Below are positions 23,821 to 35,789 of a stretch of DNA of 64,000 bases, piece by piece. Within the stretch, counting starts at the first letter, position 1. Each line of letters starts with the position of its first letter. The position numbers and the translations under genes were made by a program. The notes under the pieces are model-generated. The model was not told where the DNA came from and searched no databases. It was given only the letters and a program-made list of their open reading frames with translations. Source of the DNA: Odobenus rosmarus divergens (lineage: Eukaryota > Chordata > Mammalia > Carnivora > Odobenidae); the NCBI RefSeq assembly GCF_000321225.1, contig NW_004451672.1, positions 124,001-188,000 of the forward strand, written 5' to 3'.

Positions 23821-24615
23821 TTTTTTTTTTTTTTAGTTTAACAGAAACTATTTTATTCTGAGCAAAAAAATATATGACAGTTTATGGAAGGGCATCTCAT
23901 GGCTGAGAGCCATTTGGACTGTTGATCTGCAGGAGTCATTTAGAGAGAGAATCCAAAAGGAAGTGAAGACTATTTCCTTCATTTATTTTTTTAAAAGATT
24001 ATTTATTTTAGGGAGAAAAAGAGAGAGCACCTGTGAGTGGGGGAAAAGGCAGAGGGAGAAGGAGAGAGAGAAAAGCAGACTCCCTGCTGAGCATAGAGCC
24101 TGACGTGGGGCTCCATCTCACAACCTTGAGATCGTGACCTGAGCCGAAACCAAAAGTCAGATGCCCAACCGACTGAGCCACTCAGGTGCCCCAGGTTTTG
24201 CCCTTTAAATCTTGGTCTAGGGTTGTTTTCAACCAATCTTTTGGTTGCACGCACAATCTTTTCAACAAAGTTTTCTTCTTTGGGTGGTTATGTTCTTCAT
24301 GAACCTCAAACAAAGTTGGAAATAATTCTCCTTGGCATACAGAGACAAGTCTAGCAGGATAATCACTTTTCATTTTGTATCTGTACCTGCGCAGGGACAA
24401 ACCATCTGGAGAAAGAACTGGAATAAAGCCAGGCCGGTCTGCTGTTACATTCAATTTAGATGGTTTTTATATGATGTGAGTTGCGTCTGAGTCCCTGACC
24501 ACCCTCAAGTCACCGACTTTTAGTTCTGAAGTGCATCACAGTTCAGGTACTGATGAAGTATACATGTTTACTTGTGGTTCTGATTTAAGTTGTTCATGTC
24601 ACTCAACAGAAAAGA
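23821..24615 (-). pseudogene. Processed pseudogene, parent not identified, interrupted by a SINE
   Basis: On the minus strand a protein-like frame runs from about 24600 to 24193. It includes 'ELKVGDLRVVRDSDATHII', a stop, 'KPSKLNVTADRPGFIPVL', 'SPDGLSLRRYRYKMKSDYP', 'ELFPTLFEVHEEHNHPKKK' and 'LCVQPKDWLKTTLDQDLKG'. At least two in-frame stops break it, near 24540 and 24466. A SINEC (23986-24192) follows. After it, 3'-UTR-like sequence ends in 'cagaataaaatagtttctg', so an AATAAA signal lies about 15 bases before a pure A tract (T run at 23821-23835). AATAAA plus poly(A) and no introns is the signature of an L1-mobilised mRNA copy. I do not recognise the parent gene. The 5' end and target-site duplication were not found. 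Confidence 0.6.
23986..24192 (-). mobile_element. SINEC, antisense, inside the processed pseudogene
   Basis: Reverse-complement SINE from 'tttttttaaaagattattta' to 'gactgagccactcaggtgcc'. The body 'gagcctgacgtggggctcc' is of an older, more diverged type than the copies at 35.6 and 49.8 kb. Its presence shows that the pseudogene predates this insertion. Confidence 0.92.
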
Positions 24616-24619
24616 ATAA

Positions 24620-25103
24620 ATGCAGAGTAAACTCAACCACATGTCTAGCATATTCTGTGTATACCATATGCTACAGAGTGAAAAACTACATCCTTTTTCT
24701 GCCACTGTCCCCTTATAATCTCGTGAGGAAGACAGACACGCACACAGACAACAGCAATGCAAGGCAGATTGCGATTCCTCGTCCTTTGTGAATGCATCGT
24801 CTTGTGAATATATCTGTCATGATTTTAGTGAACACTGTCATCATTCCTACTGAGGACATTGCTGGGACTTCCAAGCTGATTTCTGCTGGAATCCTGGCCC
24901 CCTTCAAATTCTCTGCAAGAATTATACTTTTAGAACACAAGCCTCACCTTGCCTTCCTCCTGATTGTCAACCTCCAGGGTTTGTACCTGCTTTAGGATAA
25001 TGTGAGGTCTGCTGTAACTACATCCTCATATCTTACGGCCTCTGTTCTGCGATGGCTGTTTCCCCAGCCACGGCAAGCTTCTTCCCTATCCTAGAGGTAG
25101 TCC

Positions 25104-25141
<38 letters not shown>

Positions 25142-27350
25142 CTCTCTTACGGAGCAGCCCTGATTTTCCAGGACTGAGTCACTTAATTATTTGTTCACAC
25201 ATCTCATTCATCTTCGTATGTTTTCCAGTGTACAGAGTCTTGTCTGGGGAAAAGTAAGTGTTCAGTAGTCTATTATACAAATAATTGTCCTAATAAAAAT
25301 GTAAACCATTACAGAGGTACATAAAAATAAATTATTTTTACAACTGGGGTTAAAGAAAAATTTATTGAAGGTGATGGTATATTAATTTTGCCTTGACAAA
25401 AGGTGATTTTAAAGGCAGAGATGAAAGAGTGGAATAAAGCAAGGGCTTGCCAAAGAAAACAGACCAGGTCCCATTTTCTTTTCTTTCAGACCAGGGATCC
25501 CCCTGACAGGTGTAAGTACAATCAACAGTCCCAGCTACAGTCCTGTGCCATGTCTGCAAACAACACCCTCAGCTGCCTCCTGAAAACCCACCCTCTCCTC
25601 CTAACTTACAGAATCCTGATTTTGTCCCTGGCAGCAAGGTGGCTAGCTAAACATTTATTTATATTTCCTAGATTCTTTTGAAGTTACTGATGATCATTTA
25701 ACCCACTTCTAGATAAAGAGGCATACATAGAACTTGCTAGACTTTCTGAGAAAAACGTTGCTTTCTGGACATAAACATTGCCCAATCTTTTACTTTGTGC
25801 ATCTTCCGTCTCTGGCTAAGCCGTGAGGACCAGCTCTCTAGCGGTCATTGTCAGAGCGCGGCAAAAGATAGTGCAAGGGGTCTCAAGCATGAGTTGATAA
25901 AATGATGTAAACAACAACCTATTTGCAGGTTTCTTGGTGTTAAAATTTAAAAATACAACCAGATTTGCTTAATGGACTCTTTGCTTCTCACAGCCAAACA
26001 TAGTCCATAACTGAAACAAGACTATAATGGATATTGCCGTGGATTAAGCGAAAGGAAATGTGATACTTTCACATTATCAGCTGTGCTGATAAGGTAGAGA
26101 TGTGTGCAGCAATTTATAATCTTACTAATAGCCTTGTGACTGTCTTAGGTGCTGACCGACCAGCTGTTAATGTACGTGAAATGTATAGAAGTACATTGAC
26201 AAAACGTACCGATGATTGGTTTGGGTTCCAACATCAGGCTAATTACACATTTAAAACACAGTATCTACATAGTTGACCCTGAGCACCTTCTTGCCCAAAT
26301 CTGTAAGATGTGTATCAGTATAGGCTTTGACATCCCTCTCTGAGTGGATGGATCAATACAGAATTTTAATAAAAAACTGGATTAATTATAAACCAACTAG
26401 TCAGATCCCTCAATTTTGTGGCATATGCTTTTTAAAGAAAATCAAAATACTGAAATTATGACACTTACATGATATCCATTTTTAATGGAAAAGTCAATGA
26501 AAATTATAAAAAGTCCAGGAGATACTCTGAAGTTGGAAAATCCCTAATATCATACTTTATACTGGATCATTAAACCCAACATTTAGAATTACAACATGGT
26601 GGGGAAAAATGGAATTACAACATGGATTCCCTAATAGGAATTGTTGGCAAGATAGACTGATACATTTAGGGGGATTTTTACATGTTTTTCTAAGATTTAA
26701 ATCAACAATACTTTTCTATATACCCTTAATTGAACTGGTAAAGAGATGAAAAGCAAGGACGTTCTATGAGGCAGAATACCTTTGGCATACATGGAACAGA
26801 GCAAGGCGAGTGGATGGAGGCTTGATGTGAATCCAACGTTTACCAAAGCGCTGAAGAAAGCAGAGGGCCTGATCCACCCAACTCACGCATATATCCAGTA
26901 AAAACAGGAAATCCGTCCCTTCATCTGAGTCCATCACATGCTTCTCTGTCCTTTCTAGAGATGCTTCCCCAGGAGAACTTACCCTCAACCTTGTCCGGCA
27001 CCAAAAGGACAGGCATAGTCTCTCTTGTTTTTATTTCACAGCTGACTCGGCACAGACAAGAGGCTTTTCTATCTGGTACTTGTGACCTTCTCCACAGTGA
27101 AATTCTCCTTTTGCCTTTGATAAACCAAGGTCATGTGGTGACCATGTCAGCATTCAAAACAATACGGGGGAGAAAATAATGTTTAGATGAACCTTTGGTC
27201 AACCTGAGTTAGCTGCGTTAAAAATGAGATGTAATCCACATGTCTTTTAGCAGAGAATAATTTACTTCAATGTAATTACTTCTTACTGCTATACTTCAAG
27301 ATTTCATACTTTAAAAAAACCGTGATCAGGAATTTACCCTTGTCCAGAAA
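24620..27350. other. No recognised gene or repeat family (about 2.7 kb) apart from one (AC)n
   Basis: Mostly unique-looking sequence. A 14-bp word, 'gaattacaacatgg', is repeated at 26586-26599 and 26612-26625. No exon candidate could be supported. Confidence 0.4.
25106..25139. repeat. (AC)n microsatellite
   Basis: About 17 uninterrupted CA units. Confidence 0.97.
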
Positions 27351-27354
27351 GATA

Positions 27355-28005
27355 TGGTATTTGTCTCTGGCTCCTGGGAGGTATCTTCGAAACCCCTGGA
27401 GTTCCCCAGATGATAGGACTGTTTTTGTTATTCATGACGGGCCCCTCAGACCACACCTAAGAGTCTAAAGTAGGAGGTCACTCAAGGTTGGGGGCTGGCT
27501 GTGCCGGAAAGACCCCATATGATTTAACCTGAGGATTTGGGGGTCAAAGGGTATAAGTCAACCCAGAGACTGAGTTCAAGCACTCAGACCATCTATTAAT
27601 CATGTCTACATAATGAAGCCCCAAGACAAGCTCTGGACTCAAACCCTGGCGAGCTTCCTGGTGAGCTTCCTCCCTGCGTATTTGTCCCACATCCAACATG
27701 GAGGCTGGGAGGGGAAGGTGGGGGGAAGATGTCGTGAGAACGATAGAAGCTTCACATTTTGAACCCTTCTGGATCCCTTGTATGTGTGTCTTCCTGTGGC
27801 GGGTTCTATTTTGTGTTCTTTCCCTGTAAAAAACACAAGGTAATGATAATAGTTTTCTATGAGTTCTGTGAGGCTTACCAGCAAGCCAGCGAGCCTGAGG
27901 GTTGTTGTGGGAAAACCCACACTTGGAGCTGTGGTCAGGAATCGTGGCAGACTGGGCGTCTGGAGGGTGGGGTCCTCCACATCAAAATGTGGCTGACTCC
28001 CTTTG
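27355..28005 (+). repeat. Probable degraded endogenous-retrovirus LTR
   Basis: 'gggtataagtcaacccag', 'atcatgtctacataatgaag', 'gagcttcctggtgagcttcc' and 'ttctatgagttctgtgagg' occur in an order I associate with an ERV LTR having a 'catgcctatgtaatgaagcc' core. The family is not named with confidence, and no coding retroviral sequence adjoins it. Confidence 0.4.
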
Positions 28006-28750
28006 TTTAAAGTGAACACATTGCATTCAACATTACAGCTGTTGATCTACCTGAGGAAATACATCTTTACTTAGTAAAACAAATACACTCATTTTGTCAT
28101 GTCCTCCAACAATCCAGAGAATTTTATACTCTAATCCTGTCCTACATCTGTCCCATGGACAGCTTGATTTATCTGAATTCTATTTGGGGAGAAGTTAATT
28201 CAACAATTATCATACAGAGAATGCGGTCGTGTTTGAAACTGAGATTTTTCTCCGACAGACCCGATCAAAATGATGGTATAAGACACCTTGGTTTTCATGG
28301 AAACTGTGTCTCTTAGATGCTGAGCATTCTGTCCATTACAGTGCCTTGCTGATTTTCACAACTATAAGAGAAATGCAAGAAATGGAAACCACCTAAGGTT
28401 TTCCCAGAAATGTCTATGTTCTTGTGATATTAACACATTTTTAAAATTCTGACCTATAATGTAATAAATGTTGCAAAGTCCCAGGGACTCTGGGAGGGGT
28501 GCAAGGACTACAGCTGGAGCTTTGACCAGGTCCCGCAGAAAGGGACATCCCCAGACGCAGTGGACACTTGTGCTGTGATGCCCCTGCCCAGTCATTCCGC
28601 AGGTGACAGCAGAGTAACCTGGACAAGCATGCGGGCTGACCTGGGAAGAGCGTAGTTACAGCAAAGACTCTGCTGGTAACTCACCACACTGAGACTCGTA
28701 GAGAGGCTACCTCACTCAATCCAAGAGCAGGTAGGGAAATATTATGCAAG
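28005..28750. other. No recognised feature (about 0.75 kb)
   Basis: Nothing identifiable. Confidence 0.4.
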
Positions 28751-28754
28751 ATTG

Positions 28755-28868
28755 ATATTACCCCATTTCACATTTAAAGAGGTTAGTTTATTTACCCAGT
28801 GTCACAGGATTCAAATCCATGTCTTTAGATTCTGCGTCGCCAGCTTCTTACACTACACCGTATTGCCG
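28755..28868 (-). repeat. MIR SINE relic, antisense
   Basis: 'accccatttcacatttaaag', 'acccagtgtcacaggattca', 'aaatccatgtctttagattc' and 'cttcttacactacaccgtat' track the antisense MIR consensus, including the 'accactacgctat' end. Confidence 0.65.
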
Positions 28869-29046
28869 TCAAAGTTTGCTTTGTGAACTCCTCACTTTCT
28901 TTAACCTCCTCGCCTCTTTCCAAGTACCATATTCTTACCTCAGTTATCATGATTTATTTTATCATATTTTATTTATTTTACCATATTTTATTTAATTTTA
29001 TTCATGTTGCTTCTTTGGGATTCTCTCACAGAAGAAAAACATATTT

Positions 29047-29230
29047 ATGGGGCACCTGGGCGGCTCAGTGGCTTAAGCATCAGACTCTCGGTTTCAGCTC
29101 AGGGTGGGATCTCAGGACTCCCTGCTCAGTGGGGGGTCTGCTTGAGATTTTCTCTCTCTCCCTCTCCTTCTGCCCCCCTGCTCATGCTCTCTTTCCCTCT
29201 GTAAAATAAATAAATAAATCTTTAAAAAAA
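29047..29230 (+). mobile_element. SINEC, sense, with perfect 17-bp target-site duplication
   Basis: The element runs from 'ggggcacctgggcggctcag' to 'aaataaataaataaatcttt'. An internal deletion removes part of the region after the B box ('gggatctcaggactccctgc'). 'agaagaaaaacatattt' flanks it at 29030-29046 and 29231-29247 without mismatch. Confidence 0.96.
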
Positions 29231-29249
29231 AGAAGAAAAACATATTTCT

Positions 29250-30440
29250 TTTGTAACTAAAATCTTCGGATTGTTCATTCTTGTGATCTTCAGACAGCAG
29301 TACAAATACACCCCTCTTTTAAGGGATTTCCATCACTGTGGCACCTGTTTAGAGATATTTTGAGACATGAATCTTCCTAATGGCCCTAAAACCATCCCCC
29401 ATATGATGAGGCGCATGTTACCTTTGCGTAGCATTACCCAGCCGGCCGTTCCGGGGTGTTTGGTATGTAGGACCCTGTCTTCACGATAACAGATAGCATA
29501 ACCATCTGAACTAAAAGAAAATTAAATCGATAAGCATTTTACATGGGAAACAGGCAGTTCAGTGCTTGATTTGAATGTGCGAAGCACTCAACGCAGAGGG
29601 AAAATGTTAAGTACGTTTTTAAGAAGCTGTCACAGTGTCATCAGAAGAACAGGCAATCCTGTGCTAAGTGCAATCAAATCAGACTCAAGAACACATATCA
29701 ATAAACTGCTAAACTTGAAGACCAGTCTGTTAGACACTTCACGCACATCTCCGCTCAAACACCAAGTGGGTGTGGTTGTGGGTATTCGGTTTCTCCCAGT
29801 GACTTCTATTTCCGAGATCCACCTTGTGTTTGCTCCGTCTGCAGAGAGATGCACTCCACCCGTGGGTAGACGATTGCCTCTGACTGTCCGTGACCGTGGC
29901 GGCGCCCCTTTCTCTGCGCTCCCCTCTGGCACAAGGGTTCTAGAAATGCAGCCTCTGCCAGCTGAGTCGTGGTTCTATCCCCCCAGTGAAACTTCGCACG
30001 AGAGTGCCAAGATGGGAGAGGCTCAGAAGCCACGTTATTTCTCTTTCAAAAACATGAGTGCGAAGAACAAGATTCAGCAGACCTGAGATTGAGCAGCAAG
30101 ATTAGGTTTTTCCCTGCAGAGCTGATCTGTCCCTAGGGCACCGTGCCTGCCATTTTCTGACCCTAAAAGCCACATCGTAGGGCGGTGCCTCATATTCTTT
30201 TTGATTCCCCATCTCTTTTATAGGTTAAGTAATCACCACATTCCATCCTGCTCAAAATAGCAAGAGATTTTCCCACCCTGATACAATGGAGCCATCGACC
30301 TTGAACCCCCTTGAATACCCTCAGGATGATCATTGTCGATGGCTGATTGTTTCATTTACTTAGTGAAATTCCTTAATTTGAGTTAATCCTAAAACATTTT
30401 TATTTTTCAGTAAAGTTCTCATGGCTGGATAATGACTGTT
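29250..30440. other. No recognised repeat; contains the longest open frame in the window
   Basis: A 174-codon plus-strand frame spans 29562-30086. I recognise no domain, signal peptide or membrane segment in it. Its 3' half is locally CpG-rich, which lowers stop-codon frequency. There is no promoter or splice evidence, so I do not call a gene. Confidence 0.4.
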
Positions 30441-30456
30441 AAATCCACAGTGTAAG

Positions 30457-30650
30457 GGGTGCCTGGGTGGCTCAGTCATCGAGCATCTGCCTTCGGCTCA
30501 GGTCATGATCCCAGGGTCCTGGTATCGAGCCCCACATCAGGCTCCCTGCTCAGCGGGAAGCCTGCTTCTCCTTCTCCCACTCCCCCTGCTTGTGTTCCCT
30601 CTCTCGCTGTGTCTCTCTCTGTCAAATAAATAAATTAAAAAATTAAAAAA
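30457..30650 (+). mobile_element. SINEC, sense, with perfect 16-bp target-site duplication
   Basis: 'gggtgcctgggtggctcag' head, with an A box altered to 'tggctcagtcatcga'. Tail 'aaataaataaattaaaaaat'. 'aaatccacagtgtaag' flanks it at 30441-30456 and 30651-30666 without mismatch. Confidence 0.96.
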
Positions 30651-30669
30651 AAATCCACAGTGTAAGCCC

Positions 30670-31590
30670 TGAATGAAGTCAGTTTTGGTGTAATTGAATA
30701 CCATAGTAAAGGTCAATAAAAATGCGTGGATCTTACAAAGATCCCCTCAAAGTCATCATTGTATTCATTGTGAAAAAGGAGGTTATCAGTGACCTGATTC
30801 GACCCACATGCACCTCACTTAGCTTCCCTTCGGTGATCATCCATTAAATGGGTGCATTTGGGAATGAGGAGACGCAGTGGGGACGGCATCACACCACCCC
30901 CCAGGGTGGTTTCCTAGTTTGACTCCAGCAGAGGCCCTTCCGTTTTTAAGGCTGTCTCACTGCACTCTGAGACTTTACTTCGCTCCACAGGCTTTGGCTG
31001 AGGGCGGGTCCCTGAGAAGCAGAGTGTGCCGTGGGGATATTTGTGAGAGTCATACAGGGGGGATTGCTCTGGGGAAACCCAGAAGGAGTGAGGGAAGCAG
31101 GCGAGAGCAGAGGAAGGAAGCAATCACACTACGGGTGGCTGGAGGTCTGACCTCTGCCTGAGCCCACAGGGAGGCCTGGGGTGTCCACGGGGCACCGCTG
31201 TCCCCGCTGAGGCAAGGGGGCTTGCACACCCTCCTATCGGTTCACTGTGGACATGGGATGGTCCTGATTGGACCCTCCCAGGCATTTCTGGGGAGGCAGC
31301 CCGGCTGGAGTGAGGGTAACTCCAGGGAAAGCATGAGCACCCTACACGTACTGCAGCTGAGGGTCTGAGGTCGCGGGCTCCTAAAAGGGATCAGAGCAGG
31401 TCAGCAAGAGCAGCTGCTACGCAACTCACCATGTGTTGTGTTTGTGTGGTCTCGGAGCCAACAGGATGCCAAAGAGACACACCGATGAGTCTCCCTGATT
31501 TCTCTTTCCCCAACTGTCCTGCTTATTTTGAGTCTTTTATGTATCCATTTTATTGAGTTTTTCTCATCCCAGATTTCTTCATGTGGATCG
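30670..31590. other. No named feature; GC-richer block at 30960-31330
   Basis: 30960-31330 is G-rich ('gaaacccagaaggagtgagg', 'gaggcctggggtgtccacgg') and could be an old interspersed repeat, but I cannot name a family. Confidence 0.35.
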
Positions 31591-31599
31591 AAAGAAATA

Positions 31600-31960
31600 C
31601 AAATATGTGTTCACTTGGATTTTGCTCTTTTTGTACATATGCATGATACACAATGATGTATGATGTAAGAATTCATTGTACACGGTTCTCTACTTCGCTT
31701 TTCTCACAAATACAGACTGCACATCTCTCCATCCTGGTACATAGAGATCATCCTTGTTCCTCCAGAGAAATTCATGTGAGAAATGCAGAGATATTCATGT
31801 GTTGATGAAAATTAATTCATCCAAGCAGTCATGTCTTCCTAGGCCCTCACTAGAGAGACATTAGCTGGTCCATGTGGATAGAGCTCCATTTCTTTGGACA
31901 TGCCATTAAATTAATGTTACTTTATTAGAGATGTGGTATCAGTGAATCCACCAACGCATG
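31600..31960 (-). repeat. Possible antisense L1M 3'-region relic
   Basis: 'ggttctctacttcgcttttc', 'cacatctctccatcctggta' and 'catagagatcatccttgttc' resemble the antisense L1M block 'ttgcttttttcactt... catctttccatgtcagtacatagagatct'. Weak and short. Confidence 0.4.
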
Positions 31961-33160
31961 GAATAACCTCACAACACGTGTGAGGTATTAGCATCTGATC
32001 ACCCCTATGTGTGCTCTGAAAAGTCAGAGGAACACACTGTAGGCATACCTGTGAAGAACATTCTCGTTTTAGATTTATTTATTAATGAAACTCCTAATAA
32101 TGCCAATAAACTTACACAATTCAAAAGTAGTCCAACAGATAGACTATGCAACAAAGGAATAAAAATAACTGAAAAGTCATAAAATGTCTCATTGTTCTCT
32201 ACTATGAATAATAATAAGAATTCAGAAACACTGCAGCATGCTCGTTTCATAAAAAGTGATCTGATTTCTGTCAATTTAATGCAATAGTAGTCTGATTGGC
32301 CTCCATCACATTATATTAAACTTAATTTGTATCTATTTCAGACCTCGAATAAATCAGCTCTTGGCAAAAGCTTAAGGATTAAGGGATATTTTATGATATA
32401 TCATAATAGAACACCTGATCTCATTGGTTTCTTATTGTGCCACCATAAACCAAATTCCTATTGATGACTGTGCAGGTGAAATGTAGTGCATTATTTTCAA
32501 CACTTATTCCACAATGAATAAGACATCTTGACCTCTGAAAGAAATAAATATGCTTTATTTGTATTTTTATCAGAAACTGCTATGTAGAATATGAACGGTA
32601 CTACTAATAATGATGATAATTATAATCATAATTACTAAATGATAAAAAAAACCCACGTTTGTGCAAAATATATCTAATTGGAAAATGCTTGAATTACCAA
32701 CGCAAGCCAAAAGGGCCACTTACTGTTTGGGCCATGACAGTGTCCGAAGGACTTCTGCCTGTGAAACTTTGTACTACCCATCCTCCTCATGACCTCAACC
32801 AAGAGACCTTGTATGCTTGTCTCTTGCCCAAGTAGATTAATGAATTCAGGATAGAATATGTCCCTGAAGTGATTTGCATGTATTGATTACACGTCATGAA
32901 TGAAATACTAGAGGTGAAATTACTAGAGACACAGGAAATGGGGAAAGCACAATTGTAACCTTTGTTTAAGTAAATTACTGGGTGATTCTTCATGGCATGT
33001 GATGACATGCTTTCTACTTACCCCAGCAGCTGCCTGAGTAGCGAGAGGACATGGTGCAACCACTGTGTTACTGGCCGACTCCAGCACCGCTTGGAACTCT
33101 GGCTCTAGAAATTGCCCCGTTACCTTAGTCGAACTCTATGACGAATGAACAGTCGCGGGT
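31960..33160. other. No recognised feature (about 1.2 kb, AT-rich)
   Basis: AT-rich. Contains a perfect 16-bp palindrome, 'ttatgatatatcataa', at 32391-32406. No gene seen. Confidence 0.4.
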
Positions 33161-33164
33161 TGCA

Positions 33165-34010
33165 TGATTACAGCACATATTTCAAAATGGAGATTGGTAC
33201 TGATGTTTGCAAACAAAACTAAAGAGCCACGAGAAGACGGGGGTCGAGACGGCACAGCCACGTCCAGGGGGATAAGTGCAAAAAGACCCACACGCAGGCC
33301 CAGAGGTCAGCAGAAAAGAAAAATTCGGACCGCACCTAAGTGAGGCCAAGTGCTGGCTTAACTTAGAAAAAGAATACATCTCCGTAAGTGAAGGCAAAGA
33401 GCAGTTCTATTAAAGTTTATGAGGTCCTGGCGCCTGCCTCTCCACGACTCCCCAAAGAGCTCCTTAGGGAGATTCTCTTATGCGTTCAGGATGGGGGTCT
33501 GGGTGCTGCCAGGTCACAAGAACTCTGGATCCTCCTAGTCAGGCGTTTATCCCAAGTCACCCAGGAAACGCCCCGGTTACCTCCTAGCAACAGTGCCTGC
33601 CCCACCCCAGCATTCACCCACCTGTGGCCATCCCACCATGCCATGCCATCTTAACTTCCTATTTCCTATTTAGGTAAAAAATAGCCTATGGCCCAAGACT
33701 TCCCAGCACAAGGGCCTTGCATCCCTAAGAGGGCTAAGGGCTTTCCAAGGATCAGATCTGGTCATGGACTAACACGCCAGGACATATCATCCTATGACTC
33801 CATAAGACCATGTATAATAGAGATGACAGAAGCACTCAAGAGGAATGTGTCAGAGCCATCAGCAAGCAGACAATGGGGACATCAGGAAAAGACGTCTAGT
33901 GTCACACTCTCAGCAGCAATGGCTGTACCAAGAGACAGAATAGAAACGTACTTGAGTTGTGTGGAGTATTTTCAACATGGAGTTCTGTATAAGAGAGTCT
34001 CCTGAATTTC
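33165..34010. repeat. Possible degraded LTR-like sequence
   Basis: 'tctattaaagtttatgaggt', 'ccaagtcacccaggaaacgc' and 'tacctcctagcaacagtgcc' have the feel of an antisense ERV LTR. I cannot assign a family. The open frames 33388-33654 and 33688-34005 lie inside and show no protein homology that I recognise. Confidence 0.3.
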
Positions 34011-34215
34011 GATTAGGATAAATTAAAACAACAGCAAAAGTCCCTCGCCAGCTGGAGCCTGACACCTCCGTGGTTTGATGTGCTGCCAGATGAGAAATTC
34101 AGAAGGCATTTAAGTGGTGTAAAGTCAGGGACGTGGGGGACTGACACTGCACCCCGATGGCAATCTAGCACGTCAGCCCATGTGAATTTCGGAAATGACA
34201 ACAGCATGGAATCAC

Positions 34216-34555
34216 CTTAGTCTGTCCAGATTGCTACAACAACATACCAGAGTCTGGGTGACTTGTAAATAGTAGATGTCTTCTCTTCACAGTTCTGGAG
34301 GATGGCCATCCACACCTGGAAGAGAGATTTCATGGGACCCCGACCATAGTGGCCCCCTGACCTCAGACTTCCAGCCTGTGGATCGTGGCATGTGTGGAGA
34401 GGCAGGAGGCCTGGCTAGGGTCTCTTACAAGGGTACTATTTCCATTAATGAGGGCCCACCTCGTTGCCTAAGCACCTCTGAGAGGCTCTGCCTCCTAACA
34501 CACACTGAAGGATAAGTTTCAACATATGAATTTGGGGGACACAGACCATAGCAGA
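34216..34555 (-). mobile_element. MLT1-type MaLR solo LTR, antisense
   Basis: 'ccagattgctacaacaacat', 'ttcacagttctggaggatgg', 'ggtctcttacaagggtacta', 'cctaacacacactgaag' and 'caacatatgaatttggggga' follow the reverse complement of an MLT1 LTR. More diverged than the copy at 10.9 kb. No internal region is present. Confidence 0.7.
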
Positions 34556-34559
34556 CATG

Positions 34560-35510
34560 AAACTCCTGGATCAGAGACAAAGGATATTGTTGCTCATGAC
34601 GCAGCAGGCAGCCCGAGTTTCATGTTCACGTAGGTGCCCTTCATTCCCAAGTCAAATGCAAGCAAGGATGAGTGGCCAGGTGGGTGCTGCACACACGGTG
34701 GCTTTGTGACATTAGCTGGGGACCCATGCAGAAGCCTCGAGAAGGAAGTGTAAAATAAATTTGGGAACTTTCCAAAAATCTAGTATAGCTGAAGTCTCAA
34801 AAACAAAAATGAGGTTATAGTAATGCACAGCATGCAGCTTGTAAGAGTCAAATAAAACTTAAACATTGCATTGGTAAAGGCCATGCTCCAACCAAATACG
34901 ACATACCTGGTCTAAGGTAGGAGACAAAGCCAACGGCGTTTAGGTGAAAATGTAGAATAGAATCATAGGGATAGAATGAATACGGCATGGCATCACTATT
35001 TTATGTTTTTTTGTTTTTATTTACTTTTACACATGGAGTAAAAACATATTAGGTTCAAGTGAAGAAGATAATTGGCGTATGATTATGAGATAGAGGTAAC
35101 CAGAAATAGATAATAGGATGGACCAGAAACCCCAAGAACTGTAATTTTTCTAAAGAGTTATGGTTCACATCTGAAGCAAACTGCACTGTGGCTCGGTTTG
35201 AGCACTCACTGCTGCTCAAGACAGGAAAGTGTATTTGAAGCCTCTCTTTGTGGCGGCTCGCAGATGGTGGCACCGGAAGCTCGATTATCAACCAAAGCTT
35301 GTGCTGTGCTAATAGTATCAATGATGTCTATTGATTTTTTTCCTTTGAAATTAATCTATAGATAAAGCATGCAATTTCTTTTTTATTATAAAAATAATAC
35401 AAATGAAAGTAACTGTGAAATTCAAAGAAAAATCGGCAGTTAGTTGAAAGTGAGAAGGGGGAAAAGTTGATAATAGTCTCATCATACTCAGGAATCAGAG
35501 CTATTGTCTG
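34560..35510. other. No recognised feature (about 0.95 kb)
   Basis: Nothing identifiable beyond AT-rich tracts. Confidence 0.4.
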
Positions 35511-35515
35511 AGCTT

Positions 35516-35569
35516 GTGAAAGAAGATGTGGAGGTGAAAGAAGATGTGGAGGTGAAAGGAGATGTGGAG
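35516..35569 (+). repeat. 18-bp minisatellite, three copies
   Basis: 'gtgaaagaagatgtggag' at 35516-35533 and 35534-35551, then one copy with a single change (aag to agg) at 35552-35569. The unit length is a multiple of three, so it reads VKEDVE in one frame, but no longer open frame contains it. Confidence 0.95.
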
Positions 35570-35591
35570 GTTTAAGAATATATTATAAATT

Positions 35592-35789
35592 GGGCGCCTG
35601 GGTGGCTCGGATGGTTGGGCGTCTGCCTTCGGCTCGGGTCATGATCCCAGGGTCCTGGGATCGAGTTCCGCATCGGGCTCCCTGCTCCGCGGGGAGCCTG
35701 CTTCTCCCTCTTCTTCTCTCTGTCTCTCTCTCTCTCCCTCTCTCTCCTCCTCTGCCTCTCATGAATAAATAAATAAAATCTAAAAAAAA
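35592..35789 (+). mobile_element. SINEC, sense, young-looking, with perfect 18-bp target-site duplication
   Basis: 'gggcgcctgggtggctcgg' head and near-consensus body. Tail type 'ctctcatgaataaataaata', shared only with the copy at 49.8 kb in this window. 'aagaatatattataaatt' is repeated exactly at 35574-35591 and 35790-35807. The intact duplication and clean A tail suggest recent insertion. Confidence 0.97.

Noticed and set aside
26586..26625. 14-bp word repeated 26 bases apart
   Set aside because: Two copies only. A local slippage duplication with no further structure.
28883..29209. 108-codon plus-strand frame
   Set aside because: Its second half is the SINEC at 29047-29230 and the first half is AT-rich simple sequence. 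The same explanation holds for frames over the SINEs at 15.2, 17.2, 35.6, 49.3 and 63.8 kb.
30457..30650. tRNA-like A and B box motifs (here and in the other SINEs)
   Set aside because: These are internal promoter relics of tRNA-derived SINEs. No cloverleaf with an anticodon arm and acceptor stem is preserved, so they are not tRNA genes.
32391..32406. 16-bp perfect palindrome in AT-rich DNA
   Set aside because: Composed almost only of A and T; expected by chance at this composition.
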